Notes: generated by a model not told the origin, from the letters alone. DNA of 64,000 nt from JAFGPS01 sp964628465 (GCA_964628465.1 CAZVOA010000001.1:248001-312000); one strand, 5' to 3'. Positions 34,066 through 43,838 are shown, numbered from the stretch's first letter. Made by a program: numbers and translations.

Positions 34066-36645
34066 CTAAACTTTTTCGAAAATGAATTTATGCTCGTCGG
34101 AATCTATTTTGATTTTGTCGCCTTCTGAGAATTTACCTGCCAGCAATTCGTTTGCCAATGGATTTTCAAGGCTTTGCTGGATAGCACGCTTCAAAGGTCT
34201 CGCTCCGAAAGCCGGGTCGTAACCTTGCTCCATAATTTGTTTTCTTGCATTATCGGTAAATTCAATTTCTATATTACGACCCCGCAATCGCTCCGCGAGA
34301 TAATGCAACTGTATTTCAACAATCTTCGTAAGGTGCTCTTTTTTGAGCATATGAAAAACAATCACTTCGTCAATCCTGTTTAAGAACTCAGGTTTGAAAA
34401 TCATTTTTAAAGCGTCCTTTACGTGAGCTTCGATTTCCCAGTCCGCACCTTCATCTTCAGACAATTCCTGGATTTGCTGGCTTGCGATGTTACTCGTCAT
34501 AATAATTACAGTATTCTTGAAATCGACTGTTCGCCCTTTTCCATCCGTAAGACGACCGTCATCGAAAACCTGGAGCATTACGTTGAATACATCAGGATGT
34601 GCCTTTTCAATTTCATCGAGCAATATAACAGAATAAGGTTTGCGGCGTACCGCTTCTGTAAGACGTCCCCCTTCTTCATAGCCGACATAACCCGGAGGAG
34701 AACCTATAAGACGCGCGACTGAATGCGACTCCATAAATTCGCTCATGTCAATACGAATCATAGCATGAGGATCATTGAATAAAAATTCAGTAAGTGCCCT
34801 TGCCAATTCAGTTTTTCCTACCCCGGTCGGACCGAGGAATAAAAATGTCCCTATCGGCCTGTTCGGATCGGAAAGGCCTGAGCGGCTTCTGCGAACCGCG
34901 TTGCAAAGTGCGGAAACGGCTTCATCCTGGCCTACTACACGTTTACGAATCATTTCTTCCATTTTCAGGAGACGATCACGTTCGCCACTCAATAGCTTGG
35001 CAATCGGAATCGATGTCCAGTGAGAAACGATTTCCGCGATATGTTCTTCGTTTACTTCATTCTGAATTATACTCTGGTGGGAATCAGCAAGCCGGGATTC
35101 TCGTTCCTCAAGTTCTTTTTTCAGGTTTGTAATTGTTTCATACTTCAAACGCGCGGCAGTCTCAAGCTCTCCTTTTCGCTGAGCGTCCTCGAACTGATTA
35201 TGCGCGTTTTCTATTTTTTTCTTCAACTCTTTTATCTGGTCAATGTCACCTCGTTCGTGTTCCCACTGGGCAGACATAGCCCTGTCCTGTTCCTTCAAGT
35301 CGGCAAGCTGCTTTTCCGCTTTTTTAAGCCGTTCTTTGCTTGCTTCATCGGATTCCTTTTTAAGCGCTTCACGCTCAATCTGCAACTGTACGATTCTTCT
35401 TCTGATACTATCCAGTTCAGAAGGCAGCGAATCATTTTCAATCCTTAGTTTTGAAGCGGCCTCATCTATCAGGTCGATAGCTTTATCCGGCAGCCAGCGG
35501 TCGGTAATATAACGATTTGACAAAGTCGCCGCGGCTACAAGCGCTGCATCTGTAATACGAACGCCATGATGTGTATCATAACGGTCTTTGAGGCCGCGGA
35601 GTATAGCGATTGTTTCCTCAACACTCGGCGGGTCAACCACAACAGGCTGGAAACGTCTCTCAAGAGCGGCGTCTTTCTCGATATATTTTCGATATTCATC
35701 GAGAGTTGTCGCGCCGATGCAGCGAAGCTCGCCGCGAGCAAGAGAAGGTTTCAATAAATTTCCAGCGTCAACAGCGCCTTCGGCTTTTCCTGCGCCTACG
35801 ACGGTATGAAGTTCGTCAATGAACAGAATTATCTGCCCTTCGGCAGAGATTACTTCTTTGAGAACGGCTTTGAACCTGTCCTCGAACTCTCCTCTGAATT
35901 TTGTACCGGCGATTAAAGCACCCATATCTAAAGCAATAATTCTCTTATCTTTTAAACCTGTTGGGACATCACCTGCGATTATTCTTTGAGCAAGGCCTTC
36001 TACTATCGCGGTTTTTCCTACGCCTGGTTCGCCGATGAGAACAGGATTATTTTTTGTTCGCCTATTTAAAACCTGCATACATCGTCGAATTTCTGAATCA
36101 CGTCCTATAACCGGGTCAAGTTTCCCCTTCTTTGCCATTTCAAGAAGGTCGATTCCATATCTTTCGAGTGCTTTATATTTGTCTTCAGGATTCGAGTCAG
36201 TTATTTTTTCTGTTCCGCGAATTTCTTTCAACGCATTCTCGATTTGCTCAGTTGTAACTGAATTCAGGCGTAATATTTCCTTTGCGTCGCTCTGTATCGA
36301 AGAAAGCGAAATCAATAAATGCTCTGCGCTAAGGTATTCATCGCCCATTTTATCGGCCCGATTCTGGGCATCAAGAACAATCTGGCTGAATGCCTGATCG
36401 GGCATTATCATAGACTGGCTCTTACCCTGTGGTAAACGAGCCAGTTCGCTATCTGTCATTTCCTTTATCCGGCCAACATTAGCGCCGATTTTCTTTAAAA
36501 TATCTACAACTACACCTGTTTCATCGCCGCATAGTGAACTTAGAAGGTGCAGCGCGGATGTTACGGTATGTGATTTGGCCATCGCGATTTGCTGTGCGGT
36601 CGCCAACGCTTCCTGTGCTTTTAATGTAAATTTATCAAATTTCAT
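34066..36645 (-). CDS. clpB: ATP-dependent disaggregase ClpB
   Basis: An 859-residue hexameric AAA+ chaperone that, with DnaK, rescues aggregated proteins. The Clp N domain (residues 1-about 145) starts MKFDKFTLKAQEALA. The first AAA module has Walker A GEPGVGKT near residue 205 and Walker B ILFIDELH. The roughly 120-residue middle coiled coil that distinguishes ClpB from ClpA/C is present (LQIEREALKKE, ELKKKIENAHNQF). The second module has GPTGVGKTE, VILLDEIEKAH and GARPLKRAIQ. An AGGGG site precedes the ATG. An imperfect -35/-10 (TTGCTT, 17 bases, TAAATA) lies upstream, but I see no CIRCE element, so any heat-shock control is not evident. Confidence 0.97.
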   Translation of the reverse strand: MKFDKFTLKAQEALATAQQIAMAKSHTVTSALHLLSSLCGDETGVVVDILKKIGANVGRIKEMTDSELARLPQGKSQSMIMPDQAFSQIVLDAQNRADKMGDEYLSAEHLLISLSSIQSDAKEILRLNSVTTEQIENALKEIRGTEKITDSNPEDKYKALERYGIDLLEMAKKGKLDPVIGRDSEIRRCMQVLNRRTKNNPVLIGEPGVGKTAIVEGLAQRIIAGDVPTGLKDKRIIALDMGALIAGTKFRGEFEDRFKAVLKEVISAEGQIILFIDELHTVVGAGKAEGAVDAGNLLKPSLARGELRCIGATTLDEYRKYIEKDAALERRFQPVVVDPPSVEETIAILRGLKDRYDTHHGVRITDAALVAAATLSNRYITDRWLPDKAIDLIDEAASKLRIENDSLPSELDSIRRRIVQLQIEREALKKESDEASKERLKKAEKQLADLKEQDRAMSAQWEHERGDIDQIKELKKKIENAHNQFEDAQRKGELETAARLKYETITNLKKELEERESRLADSHQSIIQNEVNEEHIAEIVSHWTSIPIAKLLSGERDRLLKMEEMIRKRVVGQDEAVSALCNAVRRSRSGLSDPNRPIGTFLFLGPTGVGKTELARALTEFLFNDPHAMIRIDMSEFMESHSVARLIGSPPGYVGYEEGGRLTEAVRRKPYSVILLDEIEKAHPDVFNVMLQVFDDGRLTDGKGRTVDFKNTVIIMTSNIASQQIQELSEDEGADWEIEAHVKDALKMIFKPEFLNRIDEVIVFHMLKKEHLTKIVEIQLHYLAERLRGRNIEIEFTDNARKQIMEQGYDPAFGARPLKRAIQQSLENPLANELLAGKFSEGDKIKIDSDEHKFIFEKV

Positions 36646-36809
36646 AATTAATACCCCTATTAATATTTAGTCATTTGATATATTAAAAGCAAACACCATG
36701 CCTAAAGAGAAGAAAAATGTAAGTACTTTGAAAATAAAGAGATATGATAAAACAGGATTTTGTAACGTGCCAATTTGGCAGTAAGATTCGAGTTAATGAG
36801 AAAATATAA

Positions 36810-36842
36810 AGGGGAAATTCGCGTAAAAGCAGAATTTCCCCT
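36810..36842 (-). terminator. Terminator of the secretin operon
   Basis: An 11-bp perfect stem, AGGGGAAATTC with GAATTTCCCCT, loop of 11 bases, followed on the minus strand by TTTATATTTTC. It sits 58 bases past the stop of the small lipoprotein at 36900. Confidence 0.82.
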
Positions 36843-36899
36843 ATGATTCAAAATTTAAGTAAGATAAGTTACAGTAATACTGAAAACGAAATAAATTAT

Positions 36900-37274
36900 T
36901 TACAATCCCGCCGGAGCGTCCACCCAGCCGGTGTTTATATTATATATAAACTGCCCCCTGGAACGAGAACTGATAAATACTTCGTCTCCTTTAATGGCCA
37001 AGCCTGCTTCTACTGTACCATCAACAAATATTCTTACCGCTCCTGATCTTGACAATCCCTCGCTGACTGGCCAACCATGCTCTTTGATTTGATCATTAGA
37101 AAAACCAATACGCTGCAGAATTATTATTACTTCATCAGCATTAAGTGTCAAAACATCCGAACTTGGTACCGGAACAACCTTAATCCCTGACCTCATGCAG
37201 CCGCCCAAAATCATCGGCAGTAATAAGAATGCTATTACTAAAGAACCTATCGATATATGCTTTGTTGGTTTCAC
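36900..37274 (-). CDS. Small lipoprotein downstream of the secretin (possible pilotin)
   Basis: A 124-residue lipoprotein. I use the GTG at 37274 because GGGAG lies 8 bases before it; a TTG at 37280 is too close to that site. The signal peptide ends in the lipobox LGGC. The mature part is short and mixed alpha/beta, with the segment VIIILQRIGFSNDQIKEHGWP and a C-terminal beta stretch. It starts 30 bases after the secretin gene and shares its terminator. Pilotins are small lipoproteins that bring secretins to the outer membrane, so position and class fit that role, but I see no homology to a named pilotin family. Confidence 0.72.
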   Translation of the reverse strand: MKPTKHISIGSLVIAFLLLPMILGGCMRSGIKVVPVPSSDVLTLNADEVIIILQRIGFSNDQIKEHGWPVSEGLSRSGAVRIFVDGTVEAGLAIKGDEVFISSRSRGQFIYNINTGWVDAPAGL

Positions 37275-37304
37275 AAGCAATTCTCCCGAAAAAATTACAA
37301 TGTA

Positions 37305-40300
37305 TTAATATTGACTTCTGCCAGATCTGCCGCCCTGTGTCGATAAACCGCTCTCAAGCTGCCTGTTGAAGGCATCCTTAGGTGATAGTGACGCCGGAGC
37401 TGATGTTCTACGAGATCCGTTAGTTAGAGTATCTGTATTCGAGAAGCCCGTAAACATATCTTCCTCAGGCATAGAAGTATTATTACCAAAGGCAGATGTA
37501 GTAGTACGACGCGTTTGATTATTAGTACTATCAGGTTCCATCCGATACATATCAGAACTCATTGGACTTGGTGCTGGAGCAGAAGTTGTCCTGTTTATAA
37601 ATCCAGTCTGCGGCTGATTAGACTGATTCACCTGACTCGATTCATGCACAATACTCGCTGTAATAAAAATCGCGACTTCTCTATTATTGTTATTGTGATA
37701 ATCATTTTTAAACAATCCGCCAACCAACGGAATCAAACTTAAACCAGGAACTGCTTTTGTAGTCTTCATCTGTCTATCTTCACTAAGACCCGCTATAGCA
37801 ACAGTACCGCCGTCATATACACGCACAGTACTTCTTGCTGTTCGGCGTGTTACACTTGGCAGACCACTGTCATTCGATTGGGGAATAGTATCACTTACTT
37901 CGACAGCGACTTCAAGAACAATGTCATCACTATTACTTATATGAGGCGTAATTGCCAAAACAGTACCTGTAGTAATTTTTTCCATTTCCTGTCTTGCATA
38001 ATAACTATTAGTAGTTTCAGAAGCGTACAACATATAGTAATCTTCTCTTATGACTCTGATATCAGCTACAGAACCATCCTTAGCCAAGACTGCAGGTTTA
38101 GCTAATATTTTTGCTTGATTATTAATTTTCATCGCGTTAAGTACCGCTTCCAACGCATTAGTAAATCCAGCGTCAGGCGTGTAACCCATTTGAATACCCC
38201 ATGCGGTCTTGCCTGCAAAATCAAGAGTATCACCAACACTAACACCACGATTATTATTTGCATAAACACCGCCTGTTACTGTAGGCCAACCCCACTCAAC
38301 ACCAAGATTCAAAAGGTCGCCTTTTTCCATAGCTACGATACGTGCTTCCAGTAAAACCTGGTATGGCTTAATATCCATTGCTTTAATATCACGTTTAATA
38401 CTCTCTAAAATAATTGAAGGAGCAGTAATTGTAACCCTGTACCCATTGGGATCATCTGGAGCCATTGCGAAATTCCTATTTACAGGGCTCAGACTCTGTA
38501 AAACATCTCTCGCTCGAATATAATCAGTCTGGACAACTTCTGTTTTACTCATCAAATGCCATCTGTAGTTTTCATTGGTAACTTTAACTTCCGCTACCAG
38601 GTAATAAGGATAATCTCCTTCTATTTTCGTTACAAAATACGGAGTAGGAGCAAGAATCATTTCAAGTGCTTTTTCCAATGGAACACGATCAAGTTTGCAG
38701 GTTACAATTCCAGCAACTGAACTATCATAAAAAATCGAAACACCATACTCAGACGAAATCAACTCAAGAGTTGACGTTAAATCATCACCGGCAAAGGTCT
38801 CAGTAATCAGTATAGCACCTTCACTGCCACGCTCAACCGTTGGCGGATTATTACCGCCAGCTTCCAATATTGCAATACGATTTAGCAAATCTTGTATTGT
38901 TTGGTTATCCTGCGAAGTGTCACTTCCAGTATCTGGTTTAGTACCCGTGTCAGGTTTAGTACCTGCATCAGGTTTAGTACCTGCATCAGGTTTAGTACCT
39001 GCATCAGGTTTAGTACCTGCATCAGGTTCAGTTCCTGTATCGGGTTTAGTTCCTGTATCGGGTTTAGTACCTGTACCTGGTGTGTCCTCCGGATATACAC
39101 GTTCACCATACATATAATCCGTTGTAACATTTTCAAACGATACGGTTGCCGGATTGAATTTAATACCCTTCTTAAACAGAGTATATTCACCGGTCCAGCC
39201 ATAGGGTACTTCGATAGCAAATTCACCTTTAGAGTTGGATTGTGCTACAATGTTACCCGGATTTGCTGTAACCTGTACGCCCTGTACGGCTTTGCCTTTA
39301 AACTCTAATACATTAAATATTTTAAACATCTGAATTTTAGCTTTGAAATTCTGACTTAAATTTTTTGTAAGAGGCTTATCCTGAATAAATGTAGGAGGAG
39401 TAAAAGAATAACCTTCTTTTTCTGTATCCGGCAAAATCCCTCCGGTCCAGCCGTGAGGAGCTTCAAAAGTATATCTACCCTGTGCATCAGTAATTGCCTC
39501 TCCCAATACATCAAAGGAAATTACAATACCTTCGACAGGTTTATTTTTATCTGTAGTTATAGTTCCAGAGATAGTATAAGTTTTTAATTTTGCAGTGAAG
39601 TCGTTGCCGTAACTGTTATCTGTCACGTTAGTAAAATCAATATTTTGCCGCTCAAAAGTATATCCATCCTTTTGTGGAGTAACCTTGCCGCTCCAGCCAT
39701 GCGGTACAGTAGCCAAATAAGTACCGGAACTATCTGATTCTATTTGTTTTCCTGGAAAACCTCTTAATATTACACCCGGTTCACCTAAATTACCGGAAAT
39801 TTCGTATTGTTTTGGTGACGCAATGTAAATTTCATTCGTATAATCCTGAGCAACTCCTGAATATGTATTAACAGGAGGCTCGAAACCGTAACCTTCCTTT
39901 TCAGGTGTAACAACGCCGGACCAGTTATGTTCTACTGTTACAGAGTAAGAACCTTCTGGACCAGTTGTAACCGGATTGCCTGGCAAACCAGTCATTGTTA
40001 CGCCGCTGATACCTGTTCTGCCTTTGATTATAAATGTTCTAATGCTGCCTTTATAGTCCTGATTTAATTTATCTGCCCTTACCTGTGTATAGGTCATAGT
40101 ACCGGGTTTGAATGAATATCCCTCAAGTGTAGGTTCAATTGTTCCAGTAAAATCAAAATCAACTAAAACACTATAAGAACCGCTGGGGTCAGTAATAACT
40201 TCATCAGGGAATCCAGCCATTAAAACTCCGGGCATTCCGACGGTTCCAGAGATAGTAAATTGCTGAGCTTTTGATGTAAAATCCTGAGTCTGATCAGAAG

Positions 40301-41048
40301 TTAAACCTTGAAACGCGTATTCAGCCGGTTCAAAAGTATAGCCTTCTTTTTTAGGAGTAACTTTACCGCTATAATTATATTCGACAGTTGCACTATAAGA
40401 ACCATCTGCTTCGGATATAACTTTTCCGGGTAAACCAGCCATTTCAACGCCGCCAACACCGACATTACCGGAAATATCGATCTTTACCGCAGACGCAGTG
40501 AAATTAAGCGACTTAGGCCCTTTAAGCGAATCGATATCCATTGTCTGTGGGTTGAACTCAAAACCATCTTTGAGCGGCTCGACCGTACCTGTCCAGCCGT
40601 ATGGAAGAACTCCAGAATAGCTGCCGGTGGCATTGGTTGAAGGATTGCCTGGCAAGCCATTCAATACAACACCTTCCATAGTGCCGGCCTTAACTGATAA
40701 AGTATAGGTAATAGCAGTGGCTTTGAAGTCCTGATTAACCTGGTCTTCATCTATGTTTCTGTAGGGTCTCGAAGAAGGCGAAAAGGTATATCCGTCTTTT
40801 TTCGGCGTAACTGTACCGCTCCAGTCGTACTCAACTGTAGCATAATATTCGCCATTGGAGTTGGTTACAACTTCCTGATCCGGAAAACCCGATAATACCA
40901 CACCCTCAACACCGTCTATCGTGCCGGAAATAGTAAATGTCTCTACAGATACTTCTATCTTTGCATGTGCGCAAACTGATAAGAACATAACCGCATAAAC
41001 AAATATACAGCAGCCCGATAATAATCTTACATTAATTTTCCTCGCCAT
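37305..41048 (-). CDS. Secretin with eight N-terminal beta repeats and a TKPDAG linker
   Basis: A 1247-residue outer-membrane channel protein, two to three times longer than ordinary secretins. A signal peptide (residues 1-28, ending CAHA) is followed by eight repeats of about 76 residues (about 40-650), each reading ISG-x-GVx(L/M)xGxPG...GxY...V..xWSGxVTPxKxGYxFxP. These look like Ig/carboxypeptidase-regulatory-type beta domains. Next comes a hexapeptide linker (TKPDAG/TKPDTG). An STN-like domain (LISSEYGVSIFYD) and a secretin N1-type domain follow. The C-terminal beta-barrel carries the secretin signature VPGLSLIPLVGGLFKND. The last about 95 residues are Ser/Thr/Asn-rich. The ATG at 41048 has AGGGA upstream and gives a clean signal peptide. 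Preceded by the chaperone-like gene (84-base gap), followed by the candidate pilotin. Confidence 0.93.
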   Translation of the reverse strand: MARKINVRLLSGCCIFVYAVMFLSVCAHAKIEVSVETFTISGTIDGVEGVVLSGFPDQEVVTNSNGEYYATVEYDWSGTVTPKKDGYTFSPSSRPYRNIDEDQVNQDFKATAITYTLSVKAGTMEGVVLNGLPGNPSTNATGSYSGVLPYGWTGTVEPLKDGFEFNPQTMDIDSLKGPKSLNFTASAVKIDISGNVGVGGVEMAGLPGKVISEADGSYSATVEYNYSGKVTPKKEGYTFEPAEYAFQGLTSDQTQDFTSKAQQFTISGTVGMPGVLMAGFPDEVITDPSGSYSVLVDFDFTGTIEPTLEGYSFKPGTMTYTQVRADKLNQDYKGSIRTFIIKGRTGISGVTMTGLPGNPVTTGPEGSYSVTVEHNWSGVVTPEKEGYGFEPPVNTYSGVAQDYTNEIYIASPKQYEISGNLGEPGVILRGFPGKQIESDSSGTYLATVPHGWSGKVTPQKDGYTFERQNIDFTNVTDNSYGNDFTAKLKTYTISGTITTDKNKPVEGIVISFDVLGEAITDAQGRYTFEAPHGWTGGILPDTEKEGYSFTPPTFIQDKPLTKNLSQNFKAKIQMFKIFNVLEFKGKAVQGVQVTANPGNIVAQSNSKGEFAIEVPYGWTGEYTLFKKGIKFNPATVSFENVTTDYMYGERVYPEDTPGTGTKPDTGTKPDTGTEPDAGTKPDAGTKPDAGTKPDAGTKPDTGTKPDTGSDTSQDNQTIQDLLNRIAILEAGGNNPPTVERGSEGAILITETFAGDDLTSTLELISSEYGVSIFYDSSVAGIVTCKLDRVPLEKALEMILAPTPYFVTKIEGDYPYYLVAEVKVTNENYRWHLMSKTEVVQTDYIRARDVLQSLSPVNRNFAMAPDDPNGYRVTITAPSIILESIKRDIKAMDIKPYQVLLEARIVAMEKGDLLNLGVEWGWPTVTGGVYANNNRGVSVGDTLDFAGKTAWGIQMGYTPDAGFTNALEAVLNAMKINNQAKILAKPAVLAKDGSVADIRVIREDYYMLYASETTNSYYARQEMEKITTGTVLAITPHISNSDDIVLEVAVEVSDTIPQSNDSGLPSVTRRTARSTVRVYDGGTVAIAGLSEDRQMKTTKAVPGLSLIPLVGGLFKNDYHNNNNREVAIFITASIVHESSQVNQSNQPQTGFINRTTSAPAPSPMSSDMYRMEPDSTNNQTRRTTTSAFGNNTSMPEEDMFTGFSNTDTLTNGSRRTSAPASLSPKDAFNRQLESGLSTQGGRSGRSQY
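38935..39078. repeat. 18-bp tandem repeat, eight units, inside the secretin gene
   Basis: Eight consecutive 18-base units (GGTTTAGTACCTGCATCA type on the plus strand) encode the hexapeptide TKPDAG/TKPDTG on the minus strand. Units 2 to 5 are identical, indicating recent slippage or recombination. Because the unit is a multiple of three, copy-number change would alter linker length without breaking the frame. Confidence 0.92.
39100..40931 (-). repeat. Eight about 76-residue protein repeats in the secretin
   Basis: Eight in-frame copies of about 228 bases encode the extracytoplasmic beta repeats. Conserved positions are the ISGT-type start, (S/P)G..GSY in the middle, W(S/T)G(T/K)V(T/E)P and GY.F.P near the end. 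Copies 1, 3, 6 are most alike and copies 7 and 8 most divergent. Confidence 0.85.
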
Positions 41049-41131
41049 AAAGCTACGTCCCTTTCTGTAATCGCTTTGAGCCTTGTATCGGCATTCCAGC
41101 ATTTTTCTTTAGCAAAAAATTCTCCCATATA

Positions 41132-42955
41132 TCAATACCATTGAACCGGTATTAGCTCTTTTACTTCCTCATCCAATATTTCTGGTGATCTTCTTCCACG
41201 TATATCACGAACTCTTATACGGACTTGCCTTTGCACTTTCTGTGCAGTTGGATAGTCCATTAACACTTCAAGATAATAATCATCTGGGGGCAGTGACGAA
41301 AAATCGAGAGTACCTGTATAATACCTCGAATCATAAGGCAAAAACATCCCTGGCTTATCTGTATTCAGCATTGCCGAAGTATAACCATATCCTTCGGCCT
41401 TAACTACAGCGGTTCTTACCATTGTTGGATAAACATGTGTACTTCCACCATTTTCAAATTTTGCCTGAATGGCGTACGTAGATTTGCTCGCGTTAATTTC
41501 TGTAAGATTTATAGCTGTACATTTTACTTCAGCCTTCGGATTCGCATTCTTATTATTTACACATACATTAAGCCATGTTGTACCAGCTTCCTGACCATCA
41601 GGATAAACAACTTTAAGTCCAAGAGACGCATAATAATTTGGATACTTCAAAGCATTTTCCGGCATCTTGGCGATTATTCTAAAATTAAGTGTTCGAAAAT
41701 CCGCAAGTGTCAACTCCTTCGGTTCAAATGATAACCAATCCAGACAAGTTAAATCATTTGCTATTTTTTCATTATTTGCCCCAACTTTCCCATTAAAGGA
41801 TTTTGGAACATCAAGAATCGGAATAACCTTAACTTTTTCGTTAATAGCTAAATGTACTTTAAGATCGCTGCTTCGTCGTAATCCAGGAGACATTTCAATA
41901 ACAATGTCTTTTGTTTCCAAATCGATAGGAACATCAGACGGCGCATCGGTCAACATCGGATCACCCTTGAAATTTAATTCTACTGCCATTCTTGTTTTGG
42001 TTCCAATAAGCCGACCGTCAACATACAGCAGGGCGTCAAGCTGATATTTTCCACTTGGCAGAGATCTTCCAATATCACTTTTCAAATTCAGTTCTACGCC
42101 GGGAATAATACCTATATCTTTGAATTCATGAGTTGTAATAAGCTTCCAGCGGTTGTTTAGAAAGCCGCGAAGCCTTATAATAGGTCTCAGACGCGGGAAA
42201 GATTTACCCACATTCTTAGCTTTCATATTAAGTACAACTCTTCCGCGAGAAGAATCTTCGGATTCAATAAATTCCATCCCAATATCCGTAATTTCAACTT
42301 TTGACGGAGGAAAAGCTGTAGATGAAAACTGAACACTTGCGACTACTGTAATGCCTGTCCTGATAACTATTGGTGTTTTTGTGGATTCACTTGCTTTTGC
42401 TCTTGTCGAAGCCATAATAGTTGCTCCATAGAATCCTATTTTGGCGTCATATGGAACATCTATTCTTACTGGTATGACCGCATCACCATCTTTTGGAACG
42501 ATAACAGTCGTTTTATCCAATTTAATCCAACTCCTGCATGATGAAACTTTTGATATATCAAGACCAGGATAATAATCAAACGGACTGCATGGATCAGTAT
42601 CGAACGGCAGCCAATCACCCGTTTCTTTTTGGGTTAATTCAATGACTTTTAATTCAATCTTCATTTCATTGTTTGGATCGAAATTGTGTATCTTCAAATC
42701 TTGTATATTACTTGAACGAGGACGAGGAGTAATATCTATTCTTCCCGGCTGAACTACATATCCAGCTTGGCTTCCTGATTGCGCACTTACCGACTGAGCA
42801 GATAAAAACATCGTTATTAAAACTGCAACCATACAAAATAGAAAAGTTGAATTAATAAAATACTTTTCTAAAAAATATATTTTAATATTTTGTTTTTTCA
42901 TATTTATCTGACTGCTGTTAGTTTCCAAATGATTTGTTTTATTCCCATACTTCAT
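41132..42955 (-). CDS. Exported chaperone-like protein with Ig-type domains
   Basis: A 607-residue protein of the secretin locus. The ATG at 42955 is chosen because AGGAG lies 7 bases upstream; longer frames to 43129 lack one. The N-terminus is polar for 29 residues, followed by a signal peptide (about 30-62) ending SVSAQS. The mature N-terminal part resembles the DUF916/WxL-interacting or pilus-chaperone type: QPGRIDITPRPRSSN, HNFDPNNEMKIELKV, SSCRSWIKLDKTTVIV, and VPYDAKIGFYGATIMAST, the pattern of a donor-strand or Ig-sandwich periplasmic chaperone. Two to three further beta-sandwich domains follow. It has its own strong promoter. The likely role is to hold secreted subunits or to act as an adaptor in the outer membrane; sequence alone does not fix it. 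Confidence 0.78.
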   Translation of the reverse strand: MKYGNKTNHLETNSSQINMKKQNIKIYFLEKYFINSTFLFCMVAVLITMFLSAQSVSAQSGSQAGYVVQPGRIDITPRPRSSNIQDLKIHNFDPNNEMKIELKVIELTQKETGDWLPFDTDPCSPFDYYPGLDISKVSSCRSWIKLDKTTVIVPKDGDAVIPVRIDVPYDAKIGFYGATIMASTRAKASESTKTPIVIRTGITVVASVQFSSTAFPPSKVEITDIGMEFIESEDSSRGRVVLNMKAKNVGKSFPRLRPIIRLRGFLNNRWKLITTHEFKDIGIIPGVELNLKSDIGRSLPSGKYQLDALLYVDGRLIGTKTRMAVELNFKGDPMLTDAPSDVPIDLETKDIVIEMSPGLRRSSDLKVHLAINEKVKVIPILDVPKSFNGKVGANNEKIANDLTCLDWLSFEPKELTLADFRTLNFRIIAKMPENALKYPNYYASLGLKVVYPDGQEAGTTWLNVCVNNKNANPKAEVKCTAINLTEINASKSTYAIQAKFENGGSTHVYPTMVRTAVVKAEGYGYTSAMLNTDKPGMFLPYDSRYYTGTLDFSSLPPDDYYLEVLMDYPTAQKVQRQVRIRVRDIRGRRSPEILDEEVKELIPVQWY

Positions 42956-43704
42956 TATTAGACTCCTAATGTTAAAACGAAAATCCGACCTAATTCCTGA
43001 TTTTACTCCTTTGACCTCCTGTCCATACTTCAATTTAAACCACTCCTTCGTTTCTAACATATTCGGCAATCTAACATCCCCACTTTTTATAATTCCTTCT
43101 TTAAACCCCCTTGGAAACCGCAAATTCACGGTTTGAGGTATGTTTTAAGCAACCCATATCTTTATGCAGCCATCACCAATAAAGCTATTCAGTTGCTTGA
43201 AACTGCTTCAATATTGCTAATTTTACCATTTTAACTCTATAGAGTCAAGCATAAAGTATCTATTTTAGCCAACTTATCCCATATTTTGTTAACACAAGAA
43301 ATCCCCCCCCCCTTTTTGACGATTGTCTATTTTATGCTATATGTAAACGCCCTATAATTCGTGTTTTTCTAACATCCAAAACAACATAAACGAATAGTTT
43401 ATTAATTTCAAAAATAATCAAAAATATATAGTCCTATAATATTTTTTAAATATTTCTTAAAAAAAATAGTTTAACTCCAAATTACTGGTTATTCAGCTAT
43501 ATATTTTATATAAGTTATTTGGATTAAAGCTTTAAATGCAACAACCTGCAAGGGGCGGAAAATCCATCTTTTATAAGTTTTAAAGACATAATAAATCTTG
43601 ATATAACTAACAAGACTAACCATCTTCCTGGTATTTCATGAAATACAAAGCAGCCTGAATAATCTCGAGGAGATATGCTGAAGTTCAATTTCGCAGAGCT
43701 CATT
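42956..43704. other. Long leader and upstream region of the chaperone-like gene
   Basis: About 750 bases without a supported gene. It holds the promoter at 43220-43248 with its palindrome, a leader of roughly 255 bases, and a tract of ten C on the plus strand (ten G on the coding strand) at 43303-43312, which is upstream of the promoter. The rest is AT-rich. Confidence 0.45.
43220..43248 (-). promoter_or_regulatory. Promoter of the chaperone-secretin operon with overlapping palindrome
   Basis: On the minus strand TTGACT (43248-43243) and TAAAAT (43225-43220) are 17 bases apart, a near-consensus sigma70 promoter. A perfect 12-bp palindrome, ACTCTATAGAGT (43234-43245), overlaps the -35 box and the start of the spacer, where a repressor dimer could bind. 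Confidence 0.7.
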
Positions 43705-43750
43705 TTTTAAAAATAATAAAGGAGGGGCAAATTAATCATCCGCCCCTCCC
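43705..43750 (-). terminator. Terminator of the 196-residue exported protein gene
   Basis: GGAGGGGC (43721-43728) and GCCCCTCC (43742-43749) pair perfectly; on the minus strand the stem is followed by TTTATTATTTTT. It separates this gene from the chaperone-secretin genes, about 90 bases past the stop. Confidence 0.88.
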
Positions 43751-43838
43751 ATTGTTCTTTTATACTGCGGTAAACTTAATTAATTTGGCTCACTCAATTC
43801 ATGGCCATTAAGTTATACCTTTTCAGGATACCTGAAAA

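Noticed and set aside
38935..39078. Short direct repeats that might suggest a CRISPR array
   Set aside because: Units are contiguous with no spacers and code for an in-frame hexapeptide inside the secretin gene.
38892..39308. Open frame opposite the secretin linker with a repeated peptide
   Set aside because: The repetition comes from the 18-bp minisatellite; the secretin frame is the coding one.
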